Numbered from the stretch's first letter, positions 25,308 to 34,850 are shown. The stretch is DNA of 64,000 nucleotides from Kocuria marina (GCF_000786655.1 NZ_JROM01000022.1:1-64000); one strand, 5' to 3'. A program made the numbers and translations. The notes: generated from the letters alone by a model not told the origin.

Positions 25308-28184
25308 CTACTTTTCCGCGCGTAATGCGGCATACATCACCTGTGCCAGGTGAACTCCTTGCGCGTCGGTGCCCTGGGCGATCTGCGTGCGGCACGAGAA
25401 ACCGTCCGCGAGCACGATCGAACCGGGCCCCGCGGCACGGATCGCGGGGAACAGGTTGCGTTCCCCGAGGGCCTGGGAGATCTCGTGGTGACCCGGTTCG
25501 AAACCCCAGTTCCCGGCGAGACCGCAGCAGCCACCGCCCACCACGGCGGTGTCCACCCCGAGCTTCTCGAGCACGCGCAGCTCCGGGGTGTAGTCGCCCT
25601 GGGCCTTCTCGTGGCAGTGCACCTGGCACACCGCGGTCCCCGGTCCCGCGTGGGTCTCCAGCGTGTCGAACGGCCAGTCCCCGCCGTCCTCGGCGTGGCG
25701 CGCACTGAACTCGCCGAGCGTCACCGTGAGGGCCTGGACCTTGTGGGCGCGCGGGTCCTCGGGCAGCAGCTCGGTGATGTCGTGCTGGAGCATCACCGTG
25801 CAGGACGGCTCCAGCCCGATGATCGGGTACCCGGCCTCGAGCAGCGGCTCCATCACGTCCAGGGTCTGCAGCAGGGTCCTGCGGGTCATGTCCAGCTGCC
25901 CGGTGGAGTGCCATGTGAGTCCGCAGCACACGTTGCCCATGGGCATGAGCACGCGGTAGCCCATGGCCTCCAGCACCGCCACGGCGGCCTTGCCGGGCCC
26001 GTCCGCGGAGAAGTTCGTGAACGTGTCCGGCCACAGCACCACGGACGGTTTCTCCGTCGACGACGCCGCGCGGCCGCCTCCGCGCGCCACCGCGCCCTGC
26101 TGGGTGCGGGCCGTGAACCACGACGTGAGCGGGGTGTCGTTGAAGCGGATCATCCGCCGCTCCGGTTCGATGCCGCCGAGCTTCTTGGTCAGTTCCTCGA
26201 TCGGACGGAAGCCTTCCAGGAAGTTCACCGCGCGCAGCGAACCGGGGACCCTGGTCACGAGCTTCATGAGCCACGGCATCCACCCCATGGTCAGGTGCGC
26301 CATGGGCCGGCGGTTCCTACCGATGAACGAGCCCAGGCCCTGACGGAAGTGGTGGTGCAGGAACTCGGCCTTGTAGGTGGCCATGTCCACGTTCACGGGG
26401 CACTCCGTGGCGCACGCCTTGCACGAGAGGCACAGGTCCAGGGCCTCGTAGGTCTCCTTGGACTTCCACCCGTCCGTGATGTGCTCACCGCGCAGCATCT
26501 CGGCGAGGGACCGCATGCGCCCGCGGGTCGAATGCACCTCGTCGTGGGTCGCGTGGAAGGACGGGCACATGGCCCCCGAGTCCGAGCGGCATGCGCCCAC
26601 GCCCACGCAGCGGTTGATGGCCTGGCCGAACGAGCCGTCGTCCGCGGAGAACGCATGCACCGGGGTCAGCTCGAACGTGCGCGCACCGGGGCCCGGGCGG
26701 ATGCCCCGGTCGAGGGGTTCGGGATCCACCACGACCCCGGGGTTGAAGACATTGTCGGGATCGAAGATCCGCTTGAACCGGGAGAAGGCCCCGCGTGCCT
26801 CGTCGGAGTAGATGGTGCCGAGCAGCTCCGAGCGGGCACGGCCGTCCCCGTGCTCCCCGGAGACCGAGCCGCCGTAGCGGTGCACGAGTTCCGCGGCGCG
26901 CTCGATGAACCGGCGGTAGTGGGCCACGCCCTCGTCCGTGTTGAAGTCGAAGGAGATCCGGATGTGCACGCAGCCCTCACCGAAGTGACCGAACGGGATG
27001 CCGCGCAGGTCCATCTCGTCCAGCAGCGCGTAGAGGTCCTTGAGGTAGGCCCCCAGATGGTGCGGGGGAACGGCGGAGTCCTCCCACCCGGGCCATGCCT
27101 CACCACCGTCCGGCAGCCGGGTCACGATCCCCGCACCGGCCTCGCGGATGCGCCACAGCGCGCGGGCCTCGGCGGGATCGCCCACGACCACGGAATCCAC
27201 CACGGTCTCCTCGACGAGTCCCGGAAGTGCCCGGGCCGCCTCGAACGCGGCCTCCTGGGTGTCCGCGCCCACCTCGCAGTAGAGCCAGCCGCCGCCCTCG
27301 GGAAGCTCACGGCCCGCGTTCTCCTGACCCGGGCGGGTGCGCAGGGCGTCCAGCAGGTCCGAGCCCATACCCTCGATCGTGGTCACGCCTGTGACGCGGA
27401 ACTTCGGGGCCGCGGTGGCCGCCGCAATGGCATCCGTGAAACCGAGCACCGCGAGCGCCGTGAAGCGCGGCTTGGCCACGAGTTTCACGGTGAGCCGGGT
27501 GATGATCCCGCACGTTCCCTCGGTCCCGGCGAACGCCTTGGCCACGTCGAAACCGTTCTCGTTCAGCAGGTAGTGCAGTCCGTAGCCGGAGACCTGGCGG
27601 GGGAACTGACCCAGTTCGGTGCGCAGCATGGCCAGGTGTCGGTCCCGCAACTGCGTGAGTTGGGAATCCAGCGCGGCGTCCGAGGTGCCACCCGCGTCCA
27701 GGGTGACCTCGCGCCCGTCGGCGAGCATGACCGTGAGTGAGACGAGGTTCTGCGCACTCGTGCCCCACGCGACCGAGTGGGAACCGCACGCGTTGTTGGC
27801 GACCATCCCGCCCACGGTGGCCCGCGAGTGCGTGGAGGGGTCCGGCCCGTAGGTCAGGCCGAACTCGCTCGCGGCGTCCCGCAACTGATCGCAGATCACG
27901 CCGGGTTCGATCGTGGCGGTGCGGGCGTGCGGATCGATCTCCAGGATGCGGTTGAAGTACCGGGAGGTGTCGATCACCAACCCGTCACCGATCGCGTTGC
28001 CCGCCACGGAGGTGCCACCACCGCGGGAGATCACGGGCCAGCCGTTCTCCCGGGCCGCGGCCAGCAGCTCACGGATCTCCTGGACCGAGCGCGGTTCCGC
28101 GACCGCCGCGGGCAGCCGGCGGTAGATCGAGGCGTCCGAGACGTAAGCGGCGCGCGTGGTGAGATCATCCCGGAGAGCAGTCAT
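25308..28184 (-). CDS. FAD-linked oxidase fused to Fe-S/CCG oxidoreductase (YdiJ-like)
   Basis: A 958-residue two-part flavo-iron-sulfur protein; ATG at 28184 begins MTALRDDL. Residues ~30-260 are a VAO-type FAD domain (SRGGGTSVAGNAIGDGLV, GPDPSTHSRATVGGMVANN). A FAD-oxidase C domain follows to ~530. Then come cysteine clusters CVGVGACRSDSGAMCPS and CLSCKACATECPVNVDM, and two CCG motifs (CCGLTWHSTGQ; GGGCCGLAGNWGFEPGH). This layout oxidises D-2-hydroxy acids (D-lactate or D-2-hydroxyglutarate type) and feeds electrons to quinone or a carrier. A 2Fe-2S ferredoxin gene lies 125 bp upstream. The substrate cannot be settled here. Confidence 0.85.
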   Translation of the reverse strand: MTALRDDLTTRAAYVSDASIYRRLPAAVAEPRSVQEIRELLAAARENGWPVISRGGGTSVAGNAIGDGLVIDTSRYFNRILEIDPHARTATIEPGVICDQLRDAASEFGLTYGPDPSTHSRATVGGMVANNACGSHSVAWGTSAQNLVSLTVMLADGREVTLDAGGTSDAALDSQLTQLRDRHLAMLRTELGQFPRQVSGYGLHYLLNENGFDVAKAFAGTEGTCGIITRLTVKLVAKPRFTALAVLGFTDAIAAATAAPKFRVTGVTTIEGMGSDLLDALRTRPGQENAGRELPEGGGWLYCEVGADTQEAAFEAARALPGLVEETVVDSVVVGDPAEARALWRIREAGAGIVTRLPDGGEAWPGWEDSAVPPHHLGAYLKDLYALLDEMDLRGIPFGHFGEGCVHIRISFDFNTDEGVAHYRRFIERAAELVHRYGGSVSGEHGDGRARSELLGTIYSDEARGAFSRFKRIFDPDNVFNPGVVVDPEPLDRGIRPGPGARTFELTPVHAFSADDGSFGQAINRCVGVGACRSDSGAMCPSFHATHDEVHSTRGRMRSLAEMLRGEHITDGWKSKETYEALDLCLSCKACATECPVNVDMATYKAEFLHHHFRQGLGSFIGRNRRPMAHLTMGWMPWLMKLVTRVPGSLRAVNFLEGFRPIEELTKKLGGIEPERRMIRFNDTPLTSWFTARTQQGAVARGGGRAASSTEKPSVVLWPDTFTNFSADGPGKAAVAVLEAMGYRVLMPMGNVCCGLTWHSTGQLDMTRRTLLQTLDVMEPLLEAGYPIIGLEPSCTVMLQHDITELLPEDPRAHKVQALTVTLGEFSARHAEDGGDWPFDTLETHAGPGTAVCQVHCHEKAQGDYTPELRVLEKLGVDTAVVGGGCCGLAGNWGFEPGHHEISQALGERNLFPAIRAAGPGSIVLADGFSCRTQIAQGTDAQGVHLAQVMYAALRAEK

Positions 28185-28251
28185 GCTCCAACTTTCACCC
28201 ACGCGGCGCCGCGTTACCAACTCGGTGTCACCGGTGACGGGGCCGCCGGTG

Positions 28252-28283
28252 ACGACACCGCCGGGCCGGGGCGGCGGCGTCGT
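28252..28283 (-). terminator. Hairpin after the ferredoxin gene
   Basis: ACGACACCGCC (28252-28262) pairs with GGCGGCGTCGT (28273-28283) with one mismatch. The right arm is a near-copy of the recurrent 11-mer. Confidence 0.45.
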
Positions 28284-28309
28284 GCTGTCACCGCGTCAGC
28301 GGCGGACGA

Positions 28310-28636
28310 TCACCACTCGGGGGCGATCGTGATCTCCGCGCCCGCGAGGTCCTCGGACCACTCCACCTGGCACGTGAGCCGGGAGTTGTCATGGCGGGTG
28401 TCGTCCAGCATCTCCAGGAGGTCTTCCTCCTCCTCGTTGGTCCCGCCCGTCTTCACGAACGTGTCCTGGTCCAGGTACGAGTGGCACGTGGAGCACGAGG
28501 CGTTACCACCGCACGTGGCGAGGATCGGGAACTTGTGGCGGGTGAGGCACTCCATGAGCGTCTCGTAGTCCTTCCACTCGACGCCCTCGGTGCGCTCGCC
28601 CTCGCGGTCGGTCACATTGATCAGGATGCTGCTCAC
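28310..28636 (-). CDS. 2Fe-2S ferredoxin
   Basis: A 108-residue plant/adrenodoxin-fold ferredoxin. The GTG start at 28636 has AGGAGG nine bases upstream. The cluster ligands are Cys in TCGGNASCSTCHSYLD (C-x5-C-x2-C) and the final Cys in SRLTCQVEW. The acidic patch TNEEEEDLLEMLDD resembles partners of P450 or ring-hydroxylating systems. No oxygenase is adjacent. The nearest redox gene is the FAD/Fe-S oxidoreductase downstream on the same strand, which may be its partner. Confidence 0.88.
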   Translation of the reverse strand: MSSILINVTDREGERTEGVEWKDYETLMECLTRHKFPILATCGGNASCSTCHSYLDQDTFVKTGGTNEEEEDLLEMLDDTRHDNSRLTCQVEWSEDLAGAEITIAPEW

Positions 28637-28837
28637 GCGGCTGGACCTCCTGGGGTTCTACCCCGTCCGGATACTTGCGGATTACTGGGAACTAGCGGCC
28701 ATTCTATGATCGGGCGTCAACTCCGGGGACATCGCATGGCGAAGTGTGATGAGGCCCGCACTCGCCCGGCCCCCGCTCGACCCCCGGCGGAGCCGGGCGG
28801 TTCCGGCCCGCCCAAGTCCTGGCGGACCACCGGCTTC

Positions 28838-29659
28838 TCAGCTCATCCGGCGCAGGGTCAGCGCCTGGGCCACCCGGCCGATCGGGCCGTGCTCGTCGAA
28901 CAGTTCCGAGTGGGTCAGGCCCACGCCGTCCCCGCCGAACTCCACGCGGGTGTCGAGTCCCACCCACGAGGACACCGGGGCGCGGAACATGTGGATGCTC
29001 AGGTCCACGTTAGGGAACGCCCACGGTCCGATCTCCGCGCGCGGGGCGATCCCGTTGGCGGCGTCCACCGAGCTGATGAACCGGGCGGTGGGGGAGGACT
29101 CCTCGCCCTCGACCACCGACTTGGTGATCCGCAGCCAGCCCGCGCCGTTGCCGGGTCGGGGCCGCCGGGCGATGCGTGCTTCGAGGGAGCCGATGAACCC
29201 GCCGCCCCACACCTCGGACATATTGACCGGCTCGCACTGTTCCACGGGGGTCAGCGGCTCGATCTCCCCGCCGGCCACGTCCTGGGTGTCCGAGGTCTTC
29301 AGCCGCCACAGGCTCAACCGGATGCAGTCCCGCCCGCCGGCGCTCATGGTCGCCTCGAGCAGTTCGATGGTTTTGCCCGGGCGCAGCACGCGCGTGTGCA
29401 CCTCGATCTCACCGCCGGGGATGAACCCCAGGATGTCGAACGAGAAACGCACCGGCAGCACGTCCTCCCGCGGGTGGTTGCGTTCGATCTCGTGCACCAG
29501 CAGCCCGGACGACGCCGCCATGTGCTGTTCCAGGGGGCTCCACGCTCCCTGCGTGTACACCGTGGTGCGGAAACCGTGCTCGCTCGTGCGCACGTAGTGG
29601 GCGTCCGGGACGTCCTCGCCGTTGGCGCCCAGGTGCCCGGGGGCTTCTTCGGTACTCAT
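28838..29659 (-). CDS. Acyl-CoA thioesterase, double hot-dog fold
   Basis: A 273-residue protein with TesB-like tandem hot-dog domains. The N-terminal half contains YTQGAWSPLEQHMAASSGLL, RFSFDILGFIPGGEIEV and RPGKTIELLEATM. The C-terminal half has DAANGIAPRAEIGPWAFPNV, DLSIHMFRAPVSSWVGLDT and GLTHSELFDEHGPIGRVAQ. The latter is the usual D/T-rich active region of this group. It probably hydrolyses acyl-CoAs. The following desaturase and ligase genes point to fatty-acid metabolism. The motif copy at 29508-29518 encodes AASS. Confidence 0.8.
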   Translation of the reverse strand: MSTEEAPGHLGANGEDVPDAHYVRTSEHGFRTTVYTQGAWSPLEQHMAASSGLLVHEIERNHPREDVLPVRFSFDILGFIPGGEIEVHTRVLRPGKTIELLEATMSAGGRDCIRLSLWRLKTSDTQDVAGGEIEPLTPVEQCEPVNMSEVWGGGFIGSLEARIARRPRPGNGAGWLRITKSVVEGEESSPTARFISSVDAANGIAPRAEIGPWAFPNVDLSIHMFRAPVSSWVGLDTRVEFGGDGVGLTHSELFDEHGPIGRVAQALTLRRMS

Positions 29660-29817
29660 GCGTGCTCCTGCCTGTCCTGACCGCGGGCGGGGCGGCGTCC
29701 GGTTCCCGGAACATGGCCGCCCACGGTGCGAGTGTGTGCCGGATTACACCCTAGGGGAGCGCCGCGGGAACACCTATCGGGCCCGCGGGGCGTGCGGGGG
29801 CGGGAGCGGCGTCGTCG

Positions 29818-30936
29818 TCAGGGCAGCGCGAGCCGGCACACCTTGCGCCACGCCTGGAAGACCTGCCGAGGCAGGGGGCCGGAGGTGTAGCGGATGCCGT
29901 ACTTACGGCAGATCTCCCGGACCCTGGGTGCGATGCGCGCCAGGTGGTTGGACGGCATGTCCGGGAAGAGGTGGTGTTCGATCTGGAAGGAGAGGTGCCC
30001 GCTCATGAAGTGCATGAGGCGTGAACCGTCGATGTTCGCCGAGCCCATGGCCTGGCGGCGGTACCAGTGCCCCCGGGACTCGTCGCGCACGTCCTCCTCC
30101 GTGAAGGTCTCCGCGCCGTCCGGGAAGTGGCCGCAGAAGATGACCGTGTGCGCCCAGACGTTGCGGATCACGTTCGCCGCCAGGAACCCCTTGATCGACG
30201 CCTTCCCCGAACCCGTGAGGGACGCCAGCAGCGGGGAGACCACGAAGTCCTTGGCGGACTGTCGACCCAGCTTCTTCATGACGCGCTTGAAGTCCTCGAA
30301 CGTGGCCCGCCCGGACTTCTTGCCGGCCAGGAACTGGTCCAGTTCGATGTCGTAGATCGCGATGCCCCACTCGAACGCCGGCGCCAGGCCCAGGTTGATC
30401 ACCGGGTTCAGCAGGTTCACGGGCTTCCACGGCTGATCGGGGTCCATGCGCAGCACGTTGTACCCCACGTCCCGGTCCTTGCCGAGCACGTTGGTCCACG
30501 TGTGGTGCGTTTCGTTGTGGGTGCGCTGCCAGCCCGCCGACGGCGCCACGAAGTCCCACTCCCACGTGGTCGAATGGATCTCCTTGTCGTTCATCCAGTC
30601 CCACTGACCGTGGAGCACGTTGTGGCCGATCTCCATGTTCTCCAGGATCTTGCCCACGCTCAGGCACCCCACACCGGCCCACCACAGGGGCTTGTGGCGC
30701 GAGAAGAGCATGCAGGCCCGCCCCGTCATCTCGAGGCTGCGCTGCAGTGCCACCACGCGGCGGATGTACTGGGCGTCCGACTGGCCGCTGCGGGAGAAGA
30801 CCTCGTCCCGCACGGCATCGAACTCGGCCGCGAGTTCCGCGAGCTCGGCCTCCGTGAGGCGCAGCGGATCGCGGCGCGGGGGTGAGCTCGTGACGGCCGT
30901 GGTGGCCGTGTGGTGGGCGGCGGGTGCGAGTGTCAT
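29818..30936 (-). CDS. Membrane fatty acid desaturase (DesA3-like)
   Basis: A 372-residue di-iron acyl-CoA or acyl-lipid desaturase. ATG at 30936 has AAGGA upstream. Histidine boxes are EIGHNVLHGQWDW, THNETHH and the terminal QIEHHLFPDMPSNHLA, with hydrophobic stretches between. The gene upstream in the same direction encodes an oxidoreductase with a C-terminal ferredoxin domain. This mirrors the mycobacterial Rv3230c-DesA3 electron-transfer pair for delta-9 desaturation. The gap of 118 bp is compatible with co-transcription. A recurrent motif (29806-29816) lies just past the stop. Confidence 0.88.
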   Translation of the reverse strand: MTLAPAAHHTATTAVTSSPPRRDPLRLTEAELAELAAEFDAVRDEVFSRSGQSDAQYIRRVVALQRSLEMTGRACMLFSRHKPLWWAGVGCLSVGKILENMEIGHNVLHGQWDWMNDKEIHSTTWEWDFVAPSAGWQRTHNETHHTWTNVLGKDRDVGYNVLRMDPDQPWKPVNLLNPVINLGLAPAFEWGIAIYDIELDQFLAGKKSGRATFEDFKRVMKKLGRQSAKDFVVSPLLASLTGSGKASIKGFLAANVIRNVWAHTVIFCGHFPDGAETFTEEDVRDESRGHWYRRQAMGSANIDGSRLMHFMSGHLSFQIEHHLFPDMPSNHLARIAPRVREICRKYGIRYTSGPLPRQVFQAWRKVCRLALP

Positions 30937-31054
30937 GGGGTTCCTTCGTGGGAGGGGGTTGCCGCCGGGTGGATCGTTCCCGGAGGGCGAGTCGGGTGGC
31001 ACCGGGTGTCGGTGCCGGAGGTTCGATGTAGGCGCTCGGCGCCGGGTGTGGGTG

Positions 31055-32107
31055 TCAGGCGTCGAACACGGCGTGGGGAGCGGGTCGGGTCACGCACGTC
31101 TGGACGGGACCGGGTTCACGGTGCAGCTCACCGGTGCGGATGTTGGTCACGGCCCCGTCCGTCAAGGGAACCAGACAACTATGGCAGATGCCCATGCGGC
31201 ACCCGTGGGGCAGCTGGTGTTGCGCTCGTTCGGCGGCCTCCAGGACGGTTTCGTCCGGGCCCACCTCCAGGGTCATGTCGGAACGGGTGAACCGCACCTC
31301 CCCGCGTTGGCCGCCGCTGAACTGCCTGGTGACATCGAAGCGTTCCACCACGGGCGTGCCGCCGTGGCTGCCCGCGAGGTCCTCCACGGCGCTGACGAAC
31401 GAGTCCGGGCCGCACGCGTACGTCACCCGGTCCGCGTGATCGGGACACAGCTCGGCCAGGGCGTCGGCGTCGGAGGCGTCGAGGCGGCCGCGTTCCTCGG
31501 TGAACCAGAAGACCGGTCGCAATCCCGGGAACTGGTCCGCGAGTTCCAGGATCTCGTCGTGGAAGATGCACGACTCCCGGTTCCGGGACACGTAGATCAG
31601 CACGACGTCGTGATCCGGCCTGCGCGGCATGAGGGTCTGCAGCATGGACATCACCGGGGTGATCCCGGAACCGGCCACCATGAACAGCAGTTCCGTGGGG
31701 GTGTCCGGGAGCAGGAACTGCCCTTCGGGGCGTTCCAGGTAGAGCACGTTGCCCGGGGCGGCGCGCTCAACGATGTGTTCGGACACCAAGCCCTGCGCCT
31801 TGACGGTGATCGACGGGTCACCGTGTTCGGGGGCGCTGATGGAGTACGGACGCCAAATCCGCTTCCCGTCCACTTCCACGCCGATCCGCGCCCACTGTCC
31901 CGCTCGGTGCGGGATCCACCCGTCGCCGGCGGTGAAGAACACGGTCACGGTGTCGGGGGTCTCGCGCCGCACGCGGGTGATGCGGCCTCGTGTGTAGTGC
32001 GCGCTCGACAGCGCACCGAAGATCTGCGCGAAGGACCGCGGGTCCTGGGGGTAGCTCAGGATTCCAGCGGCTGCACGAAAGAATCCCTTGATCCCGGGGT
32101 GGCCCAT
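31055..32107 (-). CDS. Ferredoxin reductase with C-terminal 2Fe-2S domain
   Basis: A 350-residue flavoprotein; ATG at 32107 follows AGGGGT. The FAD-binding barrel contains RPYSISAPEHGDP. The NAD(P)H domain contains MVAGSGITPVMSML and TYACGPDSFV. The C-terminal ferredoxin domain has CRMGICHSCLVPL (C-x4-C-x2-C) and the last Cys in VQTCV. It is the electron donor expected for the desaturase immediately downstream, as in Rv3230c with DesA3. Hairpin repeat C lies 70-135 bp upstream in the divergent promoter region. Confidence 0.88.
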   Translation of the reverse strand: MGHPGIKGFFRAAAGILSYPQDPRSFAQIFGALSSAHYTRGRITRVRRETPDTVTVFFTAGDGWIPHRAGQWARIGVEVDGKRIWRPYSISAPEHGDPSITVKAQGLVSEHIVERAAPGNVLYLERPEGQFLLPDTPTELLFMVAGSGITPVMSMLQTLMPRRPDHDVVLIYVSRNRESCIFHDEILELADQFPGLRPVFWFTEERGRLDASDADALAELCPDHADRVTYACGPDSFVSAVEDLAGSHGGTPVVERFDVTRQFSGGQRGEVRFTRSDMTLEVGPDETVLEAAERAQHQLPHGCRMGICHSCLVPLTDGAVTNIRTGELHREPGPVQTCVTRPAPHAVFDA

Positions 32108-32176
32108 ACCCCTGTTGTACCCATTAGTAAGTAAACGTGCAATATGCGTCCACCATGTGGGCGCCCCCTGCACCCC

Positions 32177-32242
32177 TCTGCTTTTTCTGAGTAGAAGCAG
32201 CATCCGGGCACCCCGAGCTGCTTTTGCTCCACTAGGAATTCG
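32177..32242. repeat. Dispersed hairpin repeat, copy C
   Basis: GAGTAGAAGCAGC and GCTGCTTTTGCTC form an imperfect hairpin, followed by CACTAGGAATTCG. It aligns over 66 bp with 12446-12511 and shares the half-site with 199-244. It lies between the divergent reductase and acyl-CoA ligase genes, so it may overlap promoters or an operator. Confidence 0.6.
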
Positions 32243-32390
32243 ACGGTGGCCGAGGGATGCCGCGGAGTGTGATCTGGACAACACCCCCGCACTTGGGCAC
32301 TGTGGCTACTACGCGCGCGGACCCGGGGAGCGCCGTCGTCCCCGGATCCCGCGCCGACTCCGAGGACCCGACCACGAGGGGAACCCCGCC

Positions 32391-33995
32391 ATGACCGATT
32401 CCGCACCGCACACGCCGCCACCCACCGAGGACGAACCGCAGGGCGAGGCCCGCGCCGACACCGTGGGGGCTCTGCTGCAACGGTCCGTGTCGCGCAACGG
32501 CGGTGCCACCGCGTTGCTCTTCGAGGACCGGCGCTGGTCGTACCGGGAGCTGGGGGACGCGGTCCGGCGCGTCGCGCGCCGCCTGGCGGATTCGGGTCTG
32601 ACCCCGGGGACGCGCGTCGCGGCGTTCGGCGTGAACTCGGACGTCTACGCGATCCTGTACCTCGCGTGCGCGCAAGCGGGGCTCGTCCACGTCCCCGTCA
32701 ACTTCGCGCTGAAAGGGGACGAGCTCGCCTACGTCCTGGAGGACTCCGGTGCCACCACGGTGATCGCCGATCCCGACCTGTTGCCGCTCGTGGCACAGGT
32801 CCGGGACTCCGGGCGAGCACGCGCCGTCGAACGCGTCCTGCCCATGCTGCCCGGCGGCGAGGACGACGGCGCCTCGCTCCAGGAGACCGCGCTCGATCCG
32901 CGGGCCGACGACTCTGCCGTCCGGGTGACGGTGCGCGACCACGATCTGCTGCAGCTGCTCTACACCTCCGGCACCACGTCCGCGCCCAAGGGCGCCATGA
33001 TGACGCACGCCGCTCTGTTGGCCGAGTACACGTCCGCGATCATCGCGCTGGACCTCACCGCGGACGACCGTCCGCTCGTGGCCATGCCGCTCTACCACTC
33101 GGCGGCCATGCACGTGTTCCTGCTGCCCTATCTCGCGCTCGGGGCGGCGGTGCGATTGACCCGGAAACCGGACATCGCCGAGATCCTGCGGCTGGTCGAG
33201 GCCGAGCACATCGGGTCGCTGTTCCTGGCGCCCACCGTGTGGGTACCGCTGAGCAATCATCCGGACCTGGAGGCGCGGGACCTGTCCTCGTTGCGCAAGG
33301 CGCAGTACGGCGCGTCCATCATGCCCGTCACGGTGCTGCAACGGTTGCGTACCCGCTATCCGAAGATCGGGTTCTACAACTGTTTTGGGCAGTCGGAACT
33401 CGGGCCCCTGTGCACCGTCCTCACGCCCACCGAGCACGATGCGCGGCCGGCCTCGTGCGGGCGCCCCGTGTTCAACGTGGAGGCGCGCGTGGTCACACCC
33501 GACGGTCGTCCCGCCGACCCCGGAGAACCGGGGGAGATCCAGTACCGGTCCCCGCAGCTGCTGACCGGGTACTGGAACAAGCCCGAGGCCACCTCAGACG
33601 CATTCGTGGACGGCTGGTTCCGTTCCGGGGACCAGGTGGTGCAGGACGAGCAGGGGTACATCCAGGTGGTGGACCGGATCAAGGACGTGATCAACACCGG
33701 GGGTGTCCTGGTGGCTCCCCGCGAGATCGAGGACTGCATCTACGAGCTGTCCGACGTCGCGGAGGTCGCGGTGGTGGGGCTCCCGGACGAGCGGTGGATC
33801 GAGGCCGTCACGGCGGTGGTCGTCCCCAAGGAGGGAGCAGAACTCACCGCGGAATCGGTGCGAGCCCACGTGAAAGCCCGGCTGGCCGACTACAAGGTGC
33901 CCAAGCGTGTGGACTTCGTCGCGGAGCTGCCCCGCAACCAGTCCGGCAAACTGCTCAAGCGGGAACTGCGCGCGGAACGGACGGACCGGACATGA
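32391..33995 (+). CDS. Acyl-CoA synthetase (FadD-like AMP-binding enzyme)
   Basis: A 534-residue ANL-superfamily ligase; ATG at 32391 with GAGGGG upstream. The P-loop-like LLYTSGTTSAPKGAMMTH, FYNCFGQSELGPL (A5), GWFRSGDQVVQDEQGYIQVV (A7-A8) and NQSGKLLKREL with the acyl-transfer Lys (A10) are all present. It activates a carboxylic acid to acyl-CoA through an acyl-AMP; chain length or aromatic substrate is not readable. Its stop overlaps the start of an enoyl-CoA hydratase gene by 4 nt, indicating a two-gene beta-oxidation-type operon. Confidence 0.88.
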   Translation: MTDSAPHTPPPTEDEPQGEARADTVGALLQRSVSRNGGATALLFEDRRWSYRELGDAVRRVARRLADSGLTPGTRVAAFGVNSDVYAILYLACAQAGLVHVPVNFALKGDELAYVLEDSGATTVIADPDLLPLVAQVRDSGRARAVERVLPMLPGGEDDGASLQETALDPRADDSAVRVTVRDHDLLQLLYTSGTTSAPKGAMMTHAALLAEYTSAIIALDLTADDRPLVAMPLYHSAAMHVFLLPYLALGAAVRLTRKPDIAEILRLVEAEHIGSLFLAPTVWVPLSNHPDLEARDLSSLRKAQYGASIMPVTVLQRLRTRYPKIGFYNCFGQSELGPLCTVLTPTEHDARPASCGRPVFNVEARVVTPDGRPADPGEPGEIQYRSPQLLTGYWNKPEATSDAFVDGWFRSGDQVVQDEQGYIQVVDRIKDVINTGGVLVAPREIEDCIYELSDVAEVAVVGLPDERWIEAVTAVVVPKEGAELTAESVRAHVKARLADYKVPKRVDFVAELPRNQSGKLLKRELRAERTDRT

Positions 33996-34783
33996 GCCGG
34001 GAGGACGCCGTGGAACACCCCGATGCCATCCGGGTCGAGCAGCGAACCGGCGTGGTACGGATCGTGTGGGACCGCGCGGCCACCGGCAACGCCGTGGACC
34101 TGGACCTCGCGCGAGAGACGCTGTCCGCCCTGCGATGGGCAGAAGCTGATCCCACCGTCCACGTGCTGACCCTCACGGGTTCGGGGCGGTTCTTCAGCGC
34201 GGGCGGCGACGTCAAGCGCATGGCCGGTCGTCCGGCTGCCGAGCGTCCCGGGTTCCTGCGTGAACTCGCCTCCGCGGCCCGGGATCTGGCCCTGGCCATG
34301 GTGCGCTCGCGGCTGCTCATCATCGCCGGGGTGAACGGCACGGCGGCCGGGGCCGGACTGGGGCTGATCCTCAACTCCGATTGGGCGCTCATCCGGGAGG
34401 ACGCCACCGTTCTCGCCGCGTACGCCGCGATCGGTCTGACCCCGGACACCGGTGTGTCCTATCTGCTGCCCCGCGCAGTGGGTCATCAGCGATCGGTGGA
34501 ACTGACCCTCGGGGGTCGTCGGCTCACCGGGGCGAAAGCGGTCGAGTGGGGGATCGCCGCGGAATCCGTCGCCGCGGAGGAGTTCACCGAGCGATTGACG
34601 GAGGTGGAGGACCGTTTCGTTGCGGGAGCTGTCGGTTCCTACGGGCCCACGAAGCAATTGCTGCGCCGCGGCGCCGTCGCGGAGTACGAGACCCACCTGG
34701 CGGAGGAGATCAGCGAGATCGCGGGGCGCTCCGGGACGCCGGAGTCAGCGGCCCTCGTGGAGGGCTTCGCGGGCCGGGGCTGA
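33992..34783 (+). CDS. Enoyl-CoA hydratase/isomerase family protein
   Basis: A 263-residue crotonase-fold protein starting at the ATGA overlap with the ligase gene. The oxyanion-hole segments are FFSAGGDVKRM and NGTAAGAGLGLILNSD, followed by AAIGLTPDTGVSYLLPR, where Asp occupies the position usually held by catalytic Glu. The family hydrates or isomerises enoyl-CoAs. The substitution makes the exact reaction uncertain. Confidence 0.85.
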   Translation: MSREDAVEHPDAIRVEQRTGVVRIVWDRAATGNAVDLDLARETLSALRWAEADPTVHVLTLTGSGRFFSAGGDVKRMAGRPAAERPGFLRELASAARDLALAMVRSRLLIIAGVNGTAAGAGLGLILNSDWALIREDATVLAAYAAIGLTPDTGVSYLLPRAVGHQRSVELTLGGRRLTGAKAVEWGIAAESVAAEEFTERLTEVEDRFVAGAVGSYGPTKQLLRRGAVAEYETHLAEEISEIAGRSGTPESAALVEGFAGRG

Positions 34784-34800
34784 ACCGGCCCCGGTCATGA

Positions 34801-34849
34801 ACGAGGCCCCTACTCCCCCGGAAATTCGGGGAGGCAGGGGCCTCGAAAT
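34801..34849. terminator. Bidirectional terminator
   Basis: CGAGGCCCCT pairs with AGGGGCCTCG, enclosing a second CTCCCCCG/CGGGGAG pairing, with AAATTT on the right side. It serves the hydratase operon (+) and tRNA-Ser (-). Confidence 0.7.
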
Positions 34850-34850
34850 T

